Shown: positions 31,001-40,953, counted from the stretch's first letter. The stretch: DNA of 64,000 bases from Sclerotiophoma versabilis (GCA_012274445.1 JAAROD010000029.1:992001-1056000), one strand, 5' to 3'. Program-made: numbers and translations. The notes: generated by a model from the sequence alone, not told the origin.

Positions 31001-34000
31001 AAGCCATGAAGCAGTCCAGACGCTCTTCGATCTTGAGGAACTGCTCGTTCTTGAGCTTCAAGTCTTTGTCCACTTTCCAGGTGACATTTGGCCTTGGCAC
31101 AATGACTTCATACATTGTTACGGCGTCGTATTGAATACGAAGCGCGACGTTGTTGTAGCCAAAGTAACGCACGTGGTCCTTGTGAATATCGTGAGGACAT
31201 ATGCCCGCACGGGGGTGCAGCTGCGTACTCCAGAACGTCAACTCGAGATACTTGGCAAAGGAGTACTTCCACGTCCACTCAGACATGGGAATTGGCTGAG
31301 TTTCTTGGCTGCATATCCTGCAAACGCTCCACATCAAAATCGCTTGGTACAGACCCTTCAATTTAGGAGGGTGCTTCTGAACGACGACAGTCATTTGCCC
31401 CTCGCCATGCACGTACTGACGCGAATGGTCAACCATTCTACGGTTGCATCCATCGACTTCGCAGACAACGCCCGCAGATGTGCAAAGGTCCTCGACGTAT
31501 TGACCAAGGGTGCAGTCAGGAGTGAATCCATCGTCGTAGTCATGCTCTTGATAGAAACCAAGCGCAATGATTTCGGGGCCAATACAAGGCGTCGAGGTAG
31601 TGGTGTTGACTACACTGTACAAGACAGCGATCTTCTGGTGGTTGAAAGGGTCATACAAGTCCGTGTTCCCGGACAAATACGCTTCCCATTGCCGTTTCTG
31701 TGTCTCGTAGTTGTGGAGAGCTTTGTCGTATTCAGATGCGTGTACGGCGGAAAGGAATTCACGGACCGGTTTTGAGGCCTTTTCAACGACACCGTGTACC
31801 ATTTCTGGCTGTACAAGCTCAAACTTCTGATTAGGCGCCCCTTCATCTTCGTCTGAGCCAGCATTGTACTGGTTCTTCATCTTGCGAAGATGATGGAGCT
31901 TCCTCTCGTACTGACGAGCCTGTTCCAGGAGGTAGGGCTGCATAAATTTGACAAACGGCGACGAGGACAACACCTTCGTACGGTGGTTCTCCACCAAACC
32001 GCTGTAGTATGATGGCGCAGCATCTCCGGTTGTTATGCTGTCGTCGGATGGTGCTTCAATACCAGCTGCATTTGCCATTGTGGTATTGAGATTATCCGTG
32101 CGCTTATCATCGCCAAAGGCATGAGGATCGACGACCGACTCTGTCGGCGTATCAACAAATTCATCCCGCATGAGACAGGTCTCAAGGCGAAGGTTGTATA
32201 CCACGTAACTCATGAACTCAGTGACACGCTTCAACTTGACCAAGTCGTGGTTCTCAGCGCCTCGCAAGATGATGGTGCAGCCCAGATCTTTTTGACATCC
32301 AGACAGGTAGATGTATGTCTTCTTGACGTTCTTGTGTACATACGTCCGGACATCAAAGCTGCCGCAACGTCCCAAGTGAGATGGATCTATAGCAAGTTTG
32401 TCGACGGATGAGATCATTCGCGATTGCGTACATCTTGCTACGGCGTTCAGTACGGTAGGCTTAACATTGTAGACCACGGCAATGCCCTCCTGGTCGAGAA
32501 ACTCGAGGGCGAGGCCGGACACGTTGCGCTGGACTAGTAAAACATGCGGCCGAAGAGCTGCGATACGGCTGACCAAATTACGCAGATACTCTCGCTCTTG
32601 AGCAATGACAGGCTCTAAGCTCATAAAGTGTGTCTGGTGTCGGGCGTACTCGATCGCAAATGTGATTATGATGATTCTTGGGTTGGGTATGTTGCGCGGC
32701 ATACTTCGAAGGGCAACGTTCTTTGTGAAGACTACACCTGACACGTATGCCGTGTCGCGAGGTTTACCACCAGGGATCTTTTTCAGCTTGATGTAATTGC
32801 GAACATCAATATCATCGCCTCTGTCCACATCTGGATTGACGTCATCCGTGCATTGCCGCAAGATTGGGATGAGGGCTTTCTCCCAGCTAGACACATGCGC
32901 AACGCCTGCATCACGTAGCATCTGTGAAAGAAGTTTGCGGGCATGATCAAGACTGGCCTTGTTGAGCTCGACTTTGGGGAATATACCACCTTGCATGGAA
33001 GCACTGCGTGTTATCTTTGTGCCTGGTGGTGTCGGGGATGGCGAGGGGCGAAGCTGTGGAGTACCAGACTGTGATCCCAATCCGACTGCACCAAAGCCAG
33101 CGGTGAAGGGCCTCAGCAAGTTCTGGCTCTTAGCTCGTCGTGGCGAAGGTCGATGTGTGATGCTGCTGACACTCAAGTTCCGCCGTCTCGTCGACCGAGC
33201 GCCATGTCGGCTTGCAATGCTGATATTGTCACTATCACGAGCAGGTCCGCTCTTGTCTCCTGAGCGCGACTTTCCTTTCTTCATTGCTGCAAAAAGACTG
33301 CCAAATCCACTCCTATCGCTCTCAAGCCCTGCTCCCGTAGAAGTTTCTGTATCTAAAGCGGCAAAAATGCTTGGGTGCTCGTCCTCGCTAGAGTTATCGT
33401 CTGACATGAAAGGCGCAAGGTCAGGGTCGATGATATTGTCATGATGGAAAGCAGGCAAGTTGGGCTGAGTTCGGGGGTTTTCATGAAGGTACTGGTGGAA
33501 TGGTGCTCGGTCATCGTGTTTGACGTGACGCATGTGTTGGTGTTTTGAATGGTGGCGTTTGTGGCTTGACGAGCGTGGTCTTCCGCTGAGCGATCGTAAC
33601 GACCGAGACGAGCTTGGTCTGGCAAGAGTCTGCGTACCGACCTCAATGATATGTGACCGGCGCTTCTTCTCGCTGCCACTCTTCCGGGACATGGGTATGC
33701 TGATGGTTGGGGTGCCAATCTTCGTGTGGTCGTGTTGGTGGTGACTGGCATCGTCATCGTCAAAGTCTTCAACTTGATTGCTATTGTCGTAGATGGAGGC
33801 CTGGTCGCCTTCGTCTGTGTAGTCGGAAGAATCGTCATCATGGCCATAGATGATGTTTTCGCAAGGCTTGCAAACTCGCAGATTGCCAGGCTGTCCGAAA
33901 AGTTTCCCCGAGACGATAGAGGTGCACTTGGAGTCAAAGATCTGCCCACAAGTACGACAGTGGTGCTTTCTTCGGAAAGTAGTGAAAGCGTCTCCGCAGT

Positions 34001-35228
34001 TGAAGCAGTCTTTCGCATTTTCGTCTCTCATCCAAAACTCCCTGTCCAATATTTTCCTGCGCATTTGAGTGAAGGCACTTCGTGGAATGCTGTTGACTGC
34101 AGGGCTTGCGTGAGCCTGGCGTTGTATCTCCTTAATTGGGGGGACTGCTGGGGTGCGCATTGTTGAGGTGGTGATGACGGAGCTGATGCCGTCAGAGGAA
34201 GAGGTTCTCGAGGTTTGGAAGCCTGGCAGATGTGAAGGGCCAACCTTCAGTAGTGGTGGTCGCTGTGGCTCGGGTGCAACCGTGGGCGTCCGAGCGCTGG
34301 CAGTGGCGGGTGGCTTCTCGGTGTCTTCTGAGCCGTTGTCGGACTGGTGTTTGGGGCTGATTGCAGGTGAACGAGCGGACTGATACTGGCTATCTGGTCG
34401 CAGGCTGGGGCTGTCACGGACTGTGTCGGGGGGGAATGGGGGACCGGGGGTGTCTCCAGGCTTATCAGCACCCACGACGATGGCATCGTCTTCAGTATCG
34501 TCGCTGTCTTCAGCGCCATATTCCATGTTACTTCGTTTCCGGCGCAGACCATGGTCCCGAACGGGGGCGAATCGTGGCGAACGTGAGCTCCCTGCGGCTG
34601 GTGCAAAGTCCTTGACGGAGCCGTTCTTGGGCAGGTCGAAGGCAGAGGCACTTTGCACGCGCGAGTGCGTGCTCACAGGGCTGTGGGCAAAGGAGTCGTC
34701 TTCCCTCAGCGGCCTGCCGGGCTCGTTGCTTGCTACTATGGAGGGTCGAGAGCGTGCGGTGTGGAGCGAAGACTTGGAGCCGTTCAGGGAGAGCTTGCTT
34801 GTGATTGTAGCGCTGGAGATGGTCGAGTCTCGCGAGGGCGGGGGAGGGAGGTCGGGAAAGGCGGCGGTCGAGGGCGACTGCAGGCTGGACGAGGGCACGG
34901 AGACGAGGACGGGCGAGGACACGGCAGTGCCGCCCGGGCTGCGCCCGAGGATGCTGGGCCTTGAGCTCGCGCGCTTCCAGGAGCCCGAGGAGAGGCTGTC
35001 GGCGCCGTGGGTGCCTGCGTCCTTTGCGCCGCCCACCGAGGCTCTTATGCGGCTGTACAGCCCGCTCAGGCCGCCCGGTACCAGCTCTATGCCCTTTGCG
35101 TCGCCTGAGGCAGCGGGCGCTGGTGGGGCGGTGAGGTCGTCGAAGGTGGTGAGCGCGTCCGAGTGCGACGCAGTGAGGTGCAGCTGGTGCAGCGTCTCGT
35201 GCAGCGAGTCGCGCGAGTCGGCGGCCAT
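28047..35228 (-). CDS. fab1: Fab1/PIKfyve phosphatidylinositol-3-phosphate 5-kinase
   Basis: A single 2393-residue open frame without a visible intron. Fab1 converts PI3P to PI(3,5)P2 on vacuole and endosome membranes. Domains in order: a long Ser/Pro-rich N-terminus; a FYVE zinc finger at about residues 398-455 (WMRDENAKDCFNCGDAF, R-K-H-H-C-R, then RVCKPC) that binds PI3P; a Cpn60/TCP1-like chaperonin domain at about 820-1020 (LVQRNVSGLALEFLDQEGI, then LSGCQKDLGCTIILRGA); a Cys/His-rich fungal/PIKfyve region in the middle (CRICSQETQPIPMSEWTWKY); a disordered acidic stretch; and the C-terminal PIPK kinase at about 2040-2330. In the kinase, FLKTLDDRFILKSLS, YDLKGSMRNR, NVMDYSLMAGFD and IGIIDCIRTYTWDK-like blocks are intact, so the enzyme looks active. 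Length is normal for the family. It is divergent from the TPP1-like gene. Confidence 0.97.
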   Translation of the reverse strand: MAADSRDSLHETLHQLHLTASHSDALTTFDDLTAPPAPAASGDAKGIELVPGGLSGLYSRIRASVGGAKDAGTHGADSLSSGSWKRASSRPSILGRSPGGTAVSSPVLVSVPSSSLQSPSTAAFPDLPPPPSRDSTISSATITSKLSLNGSKSSLHTARSRPSIVASNEPGRPLREDDSFAHSPVSTHSRVQSASAFDLPKNGSVKDFAPAAGSSRSPRFAPVRDHGLRRKRSNMEYGAEDSDDTEDDAIVVGADKPGDTPGPPFPPDTVRDSPSLRPDSQYQSARSPAISPKHQSDNGSEDTEKPPATASARTPTVAPEPQRPPLLKVGPSHLPGFQTSRTSSSDGISSVITTSTMRTPAVPPIKEIQRQAHASPAVNSIPRSAFTQMRRKILDREFWMRDENAKDCFNCGDAFTTFRRKHHCRTCGQIFDSKCTSIVSGKLFGQPGNLRVCKPCENIIYGHDDDSSDYTDEGDQASIYDNSNQVEDFDDDDASHHQHDHTKIGTPTISIPMSRKSGSEKKRRSHIIEVGTQTLARPSSSRSLRSLSGRPRSSSHKRHHSKHQHMRHVKHDDRAPFHQYLHENPRTQPNLPAFHHDNIIDPDLAPFMSDDNSSEDEHPSIFAALDTETSTGAGLESDRSGFGSLFAAMKKGKSRSGDKSGPARDSDNISIASRHGARSTRRRNLSVSSITHRPSPRRAKSQNLLRPFTAGFGAVGLGSQSGTPQLRPSPSPTPPGTKITRSASMQGGIFPKVELNKASLDHARKLLSQMLRDAGVAHVSSWEKALIPILRQCTDDVNPDVDRGDDIDVRNYIKLKKIPGGKPRDTAYVSGVVFTKNVALRSMPRNIPNPRIIIITFAIEYARHQTHFMSLEPVIAQEREYLRNLVSRIAALRPHVLLVQRNVSGLALEFLDQEGIAVVYNVKPTVLNAVARCTQSRMISSVDKLAIDPSHLGRCGSFDVRTYVHKNVKKTYIYLSGCQKDLGCTIILRGAENHDLVKLKRVTEFMSYVVYNLRLETCLMRDEFVDTPTESVVDPHAFGDDKRTDNLNTTMANAAGIEAPSDDSITTGDAAPSYYSGLVENHRTKVLSSSPFVKFMQPYLLEQARQYERKLHHLRKMKNQYNAGSDEDEGAPNQKFELVQPEMVHGVVEKASKPVREFLSAVHASEYDKALHNYETQKRQWEAYLSGNTDLYDPFNHQKIAVLYSVVNTTTSTPCIGPEIIALGFYQEHDYDDGFTPDCTLGQYVEDLCTSAGVVCEVDGCNRRMVDHSRQYVHGEGQMTVVVQKHPPKLKGLYQAILMWSVCRICSQETQPIPMSEWTWKYSFAKYLELTFWSTQLHPRAGICPHDIHKDHVRYFGYNNVALRIQYDAVTMYEVIVPRPNVTWKVDKDLKLKNEQFLKIEERLDCFMASVRSRIRSIHVESVIPEKVEACTAEVERLIKRVNDEHEFLRHKLQEKYMNSKYYEIIPLNRAIRAIQEKAIAWDETFMDFEQMFFPSEKDIRRLATLQLKKLFLERDESSTSLTSVDEGGESGEEESGYDDKDESLALTPMPSNMSPEKATDMLTSVVKEDGDLPTDADADATPLAERPSTPIKAIPDLPIQTPREAVEREDVRHLDLAVSSDFPDVTAKDQPPQTPTLSPEGSQLDFGSPTPTSHPKINPIDKSLADAIEHMQGSPSPSPTPHMTLESKIPRLVETIRRETSTRPAALARTQSQPGNIPKQQSTLPPMVPHKPDIVRPTFNESQKALERMTERLRLGISKQSRSASRIPRSVPFKSQPSKVSKLAEHFEQLSREFQKERTRERFRARDRQVRAYPLASSKPIVEVYKDVHEAVQEHTASDEEVQVESPPRTSVDNSTLDDSAITETTDITPAPESPVDERHGSDMVDARTDSEESPKADSHPTSDAENDTSDAEIAPEDVPLPDSISSSQLLNMSDSQLDASLELPKHEKTTLLKMLTNFWSERSASGWAPLDYPFAQIEHVWEDSDIIVREDEPSSIIALALSSPDYLAKLQSFRDDPSGMDMESMEGSIERNLLHDKNTNIRYGFANRGVKAQCKIFYAQSFDALRRKCGVADRFVESLSRCSKFESKGGKSKSIFLKTLDDRFILKSLSPIEVQAFFRFAPNYFAFTHQNLFRQLPSVIAKMFGLFQVQIKTPTGRDFDWFMLVMENLFYDREPNRRYDLKGSMRNRKIQSTGERDEVLLDENLVDLIYSETPIFVREHTKKLLKASVWNDTLFLSQNNVMDYSLMAGFDDEQHEIIVGIIDCIRTYTWDKKLESWIKDRGKNKPTITSPKDYRNRFRIAMEKYILQAPNCWHQFAGRMAAGGDRRRLVLEGMSAGGQGHQRNVSSGSTIGGGGSGGHSRGGSLTMQRSMMDGVENMGDEISRAEARKIK

Positions 35229-35277
35229 GGCGGCCGTGTGTGTGTGCAGCGGGTGCTACAGGGGCGGGTGCGGTGCG

Positions 35278-35303
35278 GTGGGGGTGGGGGTGGGGGTGGT
35301 GGA
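35278..35303 (+). repeat. G-tract run with G-quadruplex potential
   Basis: Four or more runs of G separated by single T bases, just 50 bp upstream of the fab1 ATG. The pattern satisfies the simple G3+N1-7 rule on the plus strand, which is the template strand for fab1. Structure formation is inference. Confidence 0.7.
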
Positions 35304-35894
35304 GGACATCCAGCGGGCCTCAGTGGCAGGCAGCATCAGGCTTCGACCGCGTGCTGAGGGCTGCCTGCGCGGTGCTGGGTCGCGACGCGGGAGGTGAAGC
35401 AGGGCGGGGACGGGGAGGTGACGAGGCCGGGGAGGGTCAAGACCGAAGGGGCCCAGCAGGCTCGATGCCGGTGTCGTCGCGGGCGCGGTGGGGGGCTTAG
35501 CGAGGGAACAGCTGGTGCTGGCCCTGCTCCTGCTCAGGTCGTGAGGCGCGAGAGGCAGGCCAGAAGCAGGCGGCGGGCTAGTGCACGGCTGCGACAGCGC
35601 CAACGGCGCGCCGAGCGGGTGAAGGGCCCAGGCCTCTGATCCGCGCAGGCGCGTCATCGCCGGGTGCTGGTGCGTGTTGGTGGAGTCGCCAAGCCGCCGC
35701 GGGCCCACCTCCGCCCCGCCCCGCGCCCGCTCAGCGCCGCCGGACGCGCAGTGAAGGTGAAGCCAGGCAGCAGGCGGGCGCGTCCCCCGGGCGTGTCGCG
35801 CGGCGCTGGAGAGTCTGCCGCCGTCCACAGCCTGCCCGCCTGCCTGCCTCGCCGACCGCCTGCACGCCCGGCCGTCTGCCAGCCCCCCGCTCCC

Positions 35895-35914
35895 CGCCGC
35901 CGCCGCCGCCGCCG
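35895..35914. repeat. CCG-triplet run
   Basis: About six to seven CCG units in the 5' leader region of the TPP1-like gene, some 45 bp before its ATG. Confidence 0.8.
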
Positions 35915-35958
35915 AGCCGTAGCTGTGCAAGCTCGGCGCGTCCCAGACGCGTCGCCCC

Positions 35959-38900
35959 ATGGCCGTGAGCCTCCGGGCCTGGCTGCACGACCAAGTCAAG
36001 ATCCAGCTCGAGCTGGGCCACAGCTGGCTGCAGGCAAAGAACACGGCCACGGCAACGTCCGACAGGCGCCCGGCCGCCGTCGACCGCAGGTGGGAGGGCC
36101 TCTACCACGACAACGGCTCCTGCATCGACATTGCCGGCCCGCTCAGCTCGCTGCAGGCGCTGGTGCTGGTGCTTGGGGTGAGAGACTGCCGCCGTGTTCC
36201 CGTGCTTCGCTGACGCTGGCTCCGCGCAGACGGACCCTCTGACCATCACCGACGGCCGCCATCACACCGAAAGCGCTCTTACCGGCGCCTGTCGCGACCG
36301 CCTGCGCGCGCGGTTCCCCGGCCGCGAGACGAGTGCCGGCACCGTGTGGGCCATCACGTCGTACACTATACGCTACACCTCCTACGGCCCTCCACGCAAC
36401 AAGCTCCGGCTGATACTGGATGCCGTTGAGTGGCTCGGCGAAACCCACCAGCGCCCAGTTCGCGTGGATCCCGCAAACGCCCTGAACCGCTCCGACGAGA
36501 TCGCCTCCGCCCTGCTGCTGCTCCACCGTGCCCGCGTGCGAGAAGACGACCGATGCTTGCGCCCACAGCTCAAAGAAGAGGAGGACCTGCACGCCCGCAC
36601 ACACACAATGGCAGGCGCAGAGGAGCCGCCCGACGGAGACGCTTCGATGGACACCCAGATGCCCTTTGGCTTACAGGCGCAGCACCCAATAAGCCCACGC
36701 ACGCACCATTACGACGTCGCCTTCGTGGGCATCAACCGGTTGGAGCCGGTCTTGGCTGGCAATACACAGCGAGCCGAGTTGAAGCCTCGCTCGGCCACCG
36801 CGACGGATGAGAGGCAGAAGCAGCTCCTGGGCCTTTTGCGAATCCCCCAGCCGCCGCCAGCTCCGCAGCCCCAGAACCCTGGCCCTGCAAACTCCACGCC
36901 GGAGCCTCGGCCATCGGTAGATCGTACTGCGACGACTCCACCTCGTCGCAGAGAAACTCCGGCTAAACGAGCCAACCGAGAGAGGACCAGAGACATGGTT
37001 CCAATCCCGACCGCGACTCCGCCAGACAAGGGCAAGAAGCGGATGCGAGAGGCCGAGAACGAATCGCCGCCGACTCATTACTCCGCAAAGAAAACATCGT
37101 TCACGGGAGAGGAGCCCAAGCAGAGCCGAGTCAGTCAAATGGACAAGTTTGCGGCCGAGTGTGCATGGATGAAGGGACTCAAGCTGAATCGCGCCTCTTC
37201 AACCGTACCTGACGACCAGGCTTACATTCTTCAAAAACCTGAAAGCTGGTACAAACCGCAAGCTGGTCCTCCCCGCCTTGAAGGAAACATACCGATCAAG
37301 ACATTGATGATCCTCAGTAGAGTAGAGGACGAAAAGGCTGCGCTCGAAGGTGCAACTAGCTCCGGCTCATATCATGACGCCGATCCATCGTCTGCTTCAT
37401 ATCCTTCCCACTCTGCCCCTCAGCTGATGGAGGAGCCAAGCAGCGAGTCAGAGGCTGAAGCTCCGACTAGTCCAGTCTCCTGGCACACTTCACCTAGTCC
37501 GGAGCCTCCACAACGACCGCTGTCACCACACCAAGGTCTTCCTCCCGATTCAAGCAACGAATTGCTACAGGATGCTGCAGAGACGGCGACGTCACAGTCT
37601 GCAGGAAAACAGAACCAATCGCCGCATTCCACTCTGCCTGCCTCGTCTCATGAGAACGAGATAGACCTTCCACCATCGTCGCCACCCGCTCACCACGCAG
37701 CGCACGACAGTGACGACGATATGGAATTGGAAACCTCGGTCCCCCAGGCATTAGGAGAAGACTTGGACGCACAGCCGGCAATCCATCCTATTCGAGACCG
37801 TAGACCCCATACCGAGCCACGGTCGAAATCAGTGGTTCAGGTAAAGGAAACGCCGTACCTAAAGAGCAAGAATGGCCAACAACCTGTCGTCACCATCTCC
37901 CCGCCAACCCAACAGTCGAATGGGCATTTGGAGCATTCGTCGTCAGCTTCCATAGTGCGAGGAACATATCAGGATGTGAGTTACTCGGTGGTGGAAGAGA
38001 CCCTACTGAATGTACGTCGCAAAGACAACGGCGAGAATCGGCAGGATGCCACGGCCACCAAGCTCCAGGCCCATACAGAAGATGACCACGTTCTCCCGGA
38101 CCATGACGCCCAAGATACGTCCAGATTCAACATGTTTGCACACGAAGAGCCCCCATCAGACCCAGCTCAACAAGATGACAGTGAAAAGCAAAGACGGTAC
38201 CTGCCAACAGAGGCAATACAGGGAACCGGCCCGGCGCAACCAGAACCAACACCAATGTCAGCCCAGCTCCCACTAAAAGATTCGAGCTCAGGTGAACAAA
38301 CTGCACCACCACCCTTCATCAGTGCATCCGTAATACCCGTACAATCGGAAAGAGAGCCATCGGGACAACCTTCCGTCACGCCAAGCCTCACCAAACGCAA
38401 GCTCGAGACAACTCCTCCGAGAGAGCGTAGGCGACCTTCAAGACATAAGCGCCTGAAGATTGTAAGCTTTGGCAGTGGGCCACGAGGGTCCGAGCATGAG
38501 AGACAACAGTCCAGCACAAGCGCCGAGAGTCGGCAGGGCTCAGTCAGCAATCTGTCGGTACAGCAGGTTCCAGATACAAAAATGAAAGACTTGGATAGCA
38601 CCGAGCCGATCAAACCCCAGGTCGAGCCAAATGCTGCCCCAGAAGGCAACATGTCTCCACGTCATCGAAGTCTGTATGCTACACCCAGTCCAGTGCTACG
38701 CCCAGCTGCGCCAGTCACGACGGAGAGTATCAGAATTGATCATCCAGAGAAGGAGGCTTCTCAAGGAAGCGTCACAGGCCAGGGCATTCCAGGGCAAGCC
38801 GTTGAGACACAACAGCCCCAAGCGCCTCTGCCAGAAAGCCCGCCGGAACTCCAGACGGTGCCAGTGCCTGTGTCTGCATCTGAATCCGTGCCTCAGCCAA

Positions 38901-39965
38901 CTCCAAAGGTTTTAGCAGGTGCAGAGCAGGCACCATCAGCTACACCAGCTAAAGGTCCAGCACCAACGACGATATTCGAGGAGTTCAAGGTTGCGTACCC
39001 TGATTACAAGGGTACCGTCAAACACTTCACAAACCAGTGCGCACGAATGGAAGAACTGGATCGGGAAGATAAGATGGTACCAAAGTGGATGTGGGATGAC
39101 TTTATCATCCGCAACCAAACCGACTACAGAGTATACGCAAGCGAATGTCTTGATTCAGGAGAGGAGCCAATGCCGTACATTCGTTTCTACAAGGACACTA
39201 TCCGAGACGCGGTCTACAAGAAAGGTGTTATCGAAACAAGAGCGGTGCTACTCAAGGCGCTCCAGGAGCTCGGTGTTCAACCACGAACAGCAAAGAAGCC
39301 ACCGCCAATGCATCTCGTTCAGGAAGCGGTTCAACAACCGCGTCAACCGTCTCCCCAGTCGCAGGAACACCCAGTGCAGTATTCTCCTCAGCGATCCATC
39401 CAGCCTGCTCAAAGACAGACTCAATCCCCAAGGCCCCCACCCGATCGACCAGCGACAACGCCACCGAAGAAGCCATCGCGGAAGTCTCTGCCCTTCCCGG
39501 TGCCCAACGCCCCAACGCCACACCGTGTCAATCGCACATCTTGCGTCCGTCATTCACTTCCCGCGAGCTCGTCTCATACCGCTCCCTCGCCAACCCCCAC
39601 TTCTACAGCTTCTTCACGGCCAACTCCAAGCGCACGTCAGAAGTCAAAGTCTACTTTTGGTGACAGACTCCGCCACTACTCTACCAACCTTCCATCTTCT
39701 TCTTTGGAAAGCGGCACCGGCAACGAATGGCGCGACTGGCTGAAAGCACAACCAAAACTGACGAGCATCACTGGGAGTAAAAGGGTAAGCTCAATCCCGC
39801 CTCCACGGAAAGAGCAAGGTGACATCGGGAGTGGTAAGCGCAACAGCTAAAACAGTACAGGTTGACCTGGATAAACCGTGGCCGAAGAAAGTGGAGGTTA
39901 GGCCGTCTGTGAGGGATCTGTCGAAGAAGAAGATTGATGTGCTGAGTTGGGGAGACGAGCTATAA
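35959..39965 (+). CDS. Candidate shelterin protein, Tpz1/TPP1-like (OB-fold N-terminus)
   Basis: Three exons, 35959-36177, 36230-39784 and 39861-39965, give about 1292 residues; introns are 52 and 76 bp. The N-terminal 170 residues fit the TPP1/Est3 OB-fold: LRAWLHDQV (compare the L-R-P-W-I start of TPP1), LTITDGRHHTESAL, then VWAITSYTIRYTSYG and NKLRLILDAVEWLGE. The middle 800 residues are disordered and rich in Pro, Ser and Gln, with basic clusters (RRRPSRHKRLK). Near residues 985-1085 is an ordered block (TIFEEFKVAYPDYKGTVKHF, MVPKWMWDDFIIRN, PYIRFYKD) that I do not assign. The tail ends IDVLSWGDEL. Exon 3 is supported because the 39785 donor keeps frame into it; reading through would stop at 39850. 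In fission yeast and mammals TPP1/Tpz1 bridges Pot1 to the other telomere proteins and recruits telomerase. The call rests on domain resemblance only. Confidence 0.68.
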
Positions 39966-40307
39966 TTGATTAGGACGTTCGCTGGAAGCTCAAAACTGAT
40001 TTAGTATTGTACATTGGCGAAGAGGATTTCCAAGAGAGGAGCCATATACCCTAGGTTGCAAGCGGACAAGCATCGGATAGGGAGTATCGGGTAGTGGTCT
40101 TAAGTAATTGTGTGGTTCTTTCCAATAACAATATGGATGCATCAATCTCGGTCTGCTTCAAACATCAACAACCTCTCCAACTGCCTACGAGACACTCCTG
40201 GTCACCGCAGAAACTACCAGAAATCTCGTATCGAGCTACCAAGTAGGTCATCGAATTCCACGCTTCTCACATCTAAAATAACAGGTGGAGATCGCCCAGC
40301 TCCGCAA

Positions 40308-40335
40308 CACAATGCAACGCAATGCAATGCAATGC
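40308..40335. repeat. AATGC tandem repeat
   Basis: About five units of AATGC (one altered to AACGC), read directly. Confidence 0.85.
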
Positions 40336-40579
40336 TATGTAAACAAAAGTACCAGCGTCTCCTTCCGTCGCAACCTCTCACTCAGCACTCGCCTACGAAG
40401 TCCATTCTCATAAGGGACCGCATACACCAAACCCAGCATCGTCATTGGTCCGGATCCTCGATCCTCTTGTATCACACTCGACTCTTCAGTCGGAGGCGAG
40501 GTCGCAGCTCAGGTCGCGAAGGAGATAACCGCCTTGTCCTATCACACTTGTCGTACTGTGAGCGACCGTCTCCCTTGAG

Positions 40580-40680
40580 CCACACGCCGCACGTCGCACA
40601 GCATACACAGCACACAGAGCAGACACAGCACAGCACACACAGTACACGCAACACACACAGCACACACAGCACAGCTACAG
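40580..40680. repeat. CACAG-rich simple sequence
   Basis: A 100-bp stretch of imperfect ACACAGC-type units, which creates a spurious Thr/His/Ser/Gln-rich frame. Confidence 0.85.
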
Positions 40681-40690
40681 CGCTCAATGC

Positions 40691-40732
40691 CTAGCAACGT
40701 CAGCGCCAACGTCAGCGTCAACGTCCTAGCAA
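40691..40732. repeat. Triplicated AACGTC element
   Basis: AACGTCAGCG occurs twice (40697-40706 and 40709-40718), followed by a third AACGTC (40720-40725). The set is flanked by CTAGCAA and CCTAGCAAG. Read on the other strand, each holds TGACGTT, the half-site shape bound by many bZIP proteins. Confidence 0.7.
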
Positions 40733-40881
40733 GGCTGACCGGCCGGCGCTTCTGGAGCTGCTGTCAGAGCGGTGATCGCGGCTCGTGATTGCGCGCATAA
40801 GCTGCCGGAGCGGAGGCGTCATTCCACGGCCCGTCCGCATGCATGGGATACAAATAGCAGATGTATCACGTCGCGGCTCGA

Positions 40882-40953
40882 GGGTCAGGGTCAGGGTCGA
40901 TGTCGATGTCGATGTCGATTCCGATTTCGATTTCCATGTCCATATCAATGTCG
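40882..40953. repeat. Degenerate GATGTC hexamer array
   Basis: Begins as three GGGTCA units and continues as GATGTC units that decay into ATTTCG and ATATCA forms, about 12 units in all. It looks like an ageing minisatellite. Confidence 0.8.

Larger units (their letters stand above)
35229..35958. promoter_or_regulatory. GC-rich head-to-head promoter of fab1 and the TPP1-like gene
   Basis: This 730-bp spacer separates two divergent start codons and is strikingly GC-rich. It contains a series of G tracts on the plus strand (35278-35303, five-G runs separated by single T) and a CCG-triplet run (about 35895-35914). Long open frames on both strands (for example 264 codons at 35256-36050, minus) follow from the low stop-codon frequency of GC-rich DNA and are not called. 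Shared promoter function is inferred from position. Confidence 0.6.

Noticed and set aside
33353..34651. Long frames opposite and within fab1 (for example 221 and 134 codons)
   Set aside because: They are shadows of the fab1 coding frame and have no independent features.
35256..36050. 264-codon minus-strand frame and several overlapping plus-strand frames
   Set aside because: They arise in very GC-rich DNA with few stop codons, are Arg/Ala/Pro-rich without domains, and overlap the fab1 and TPP1-like starts.
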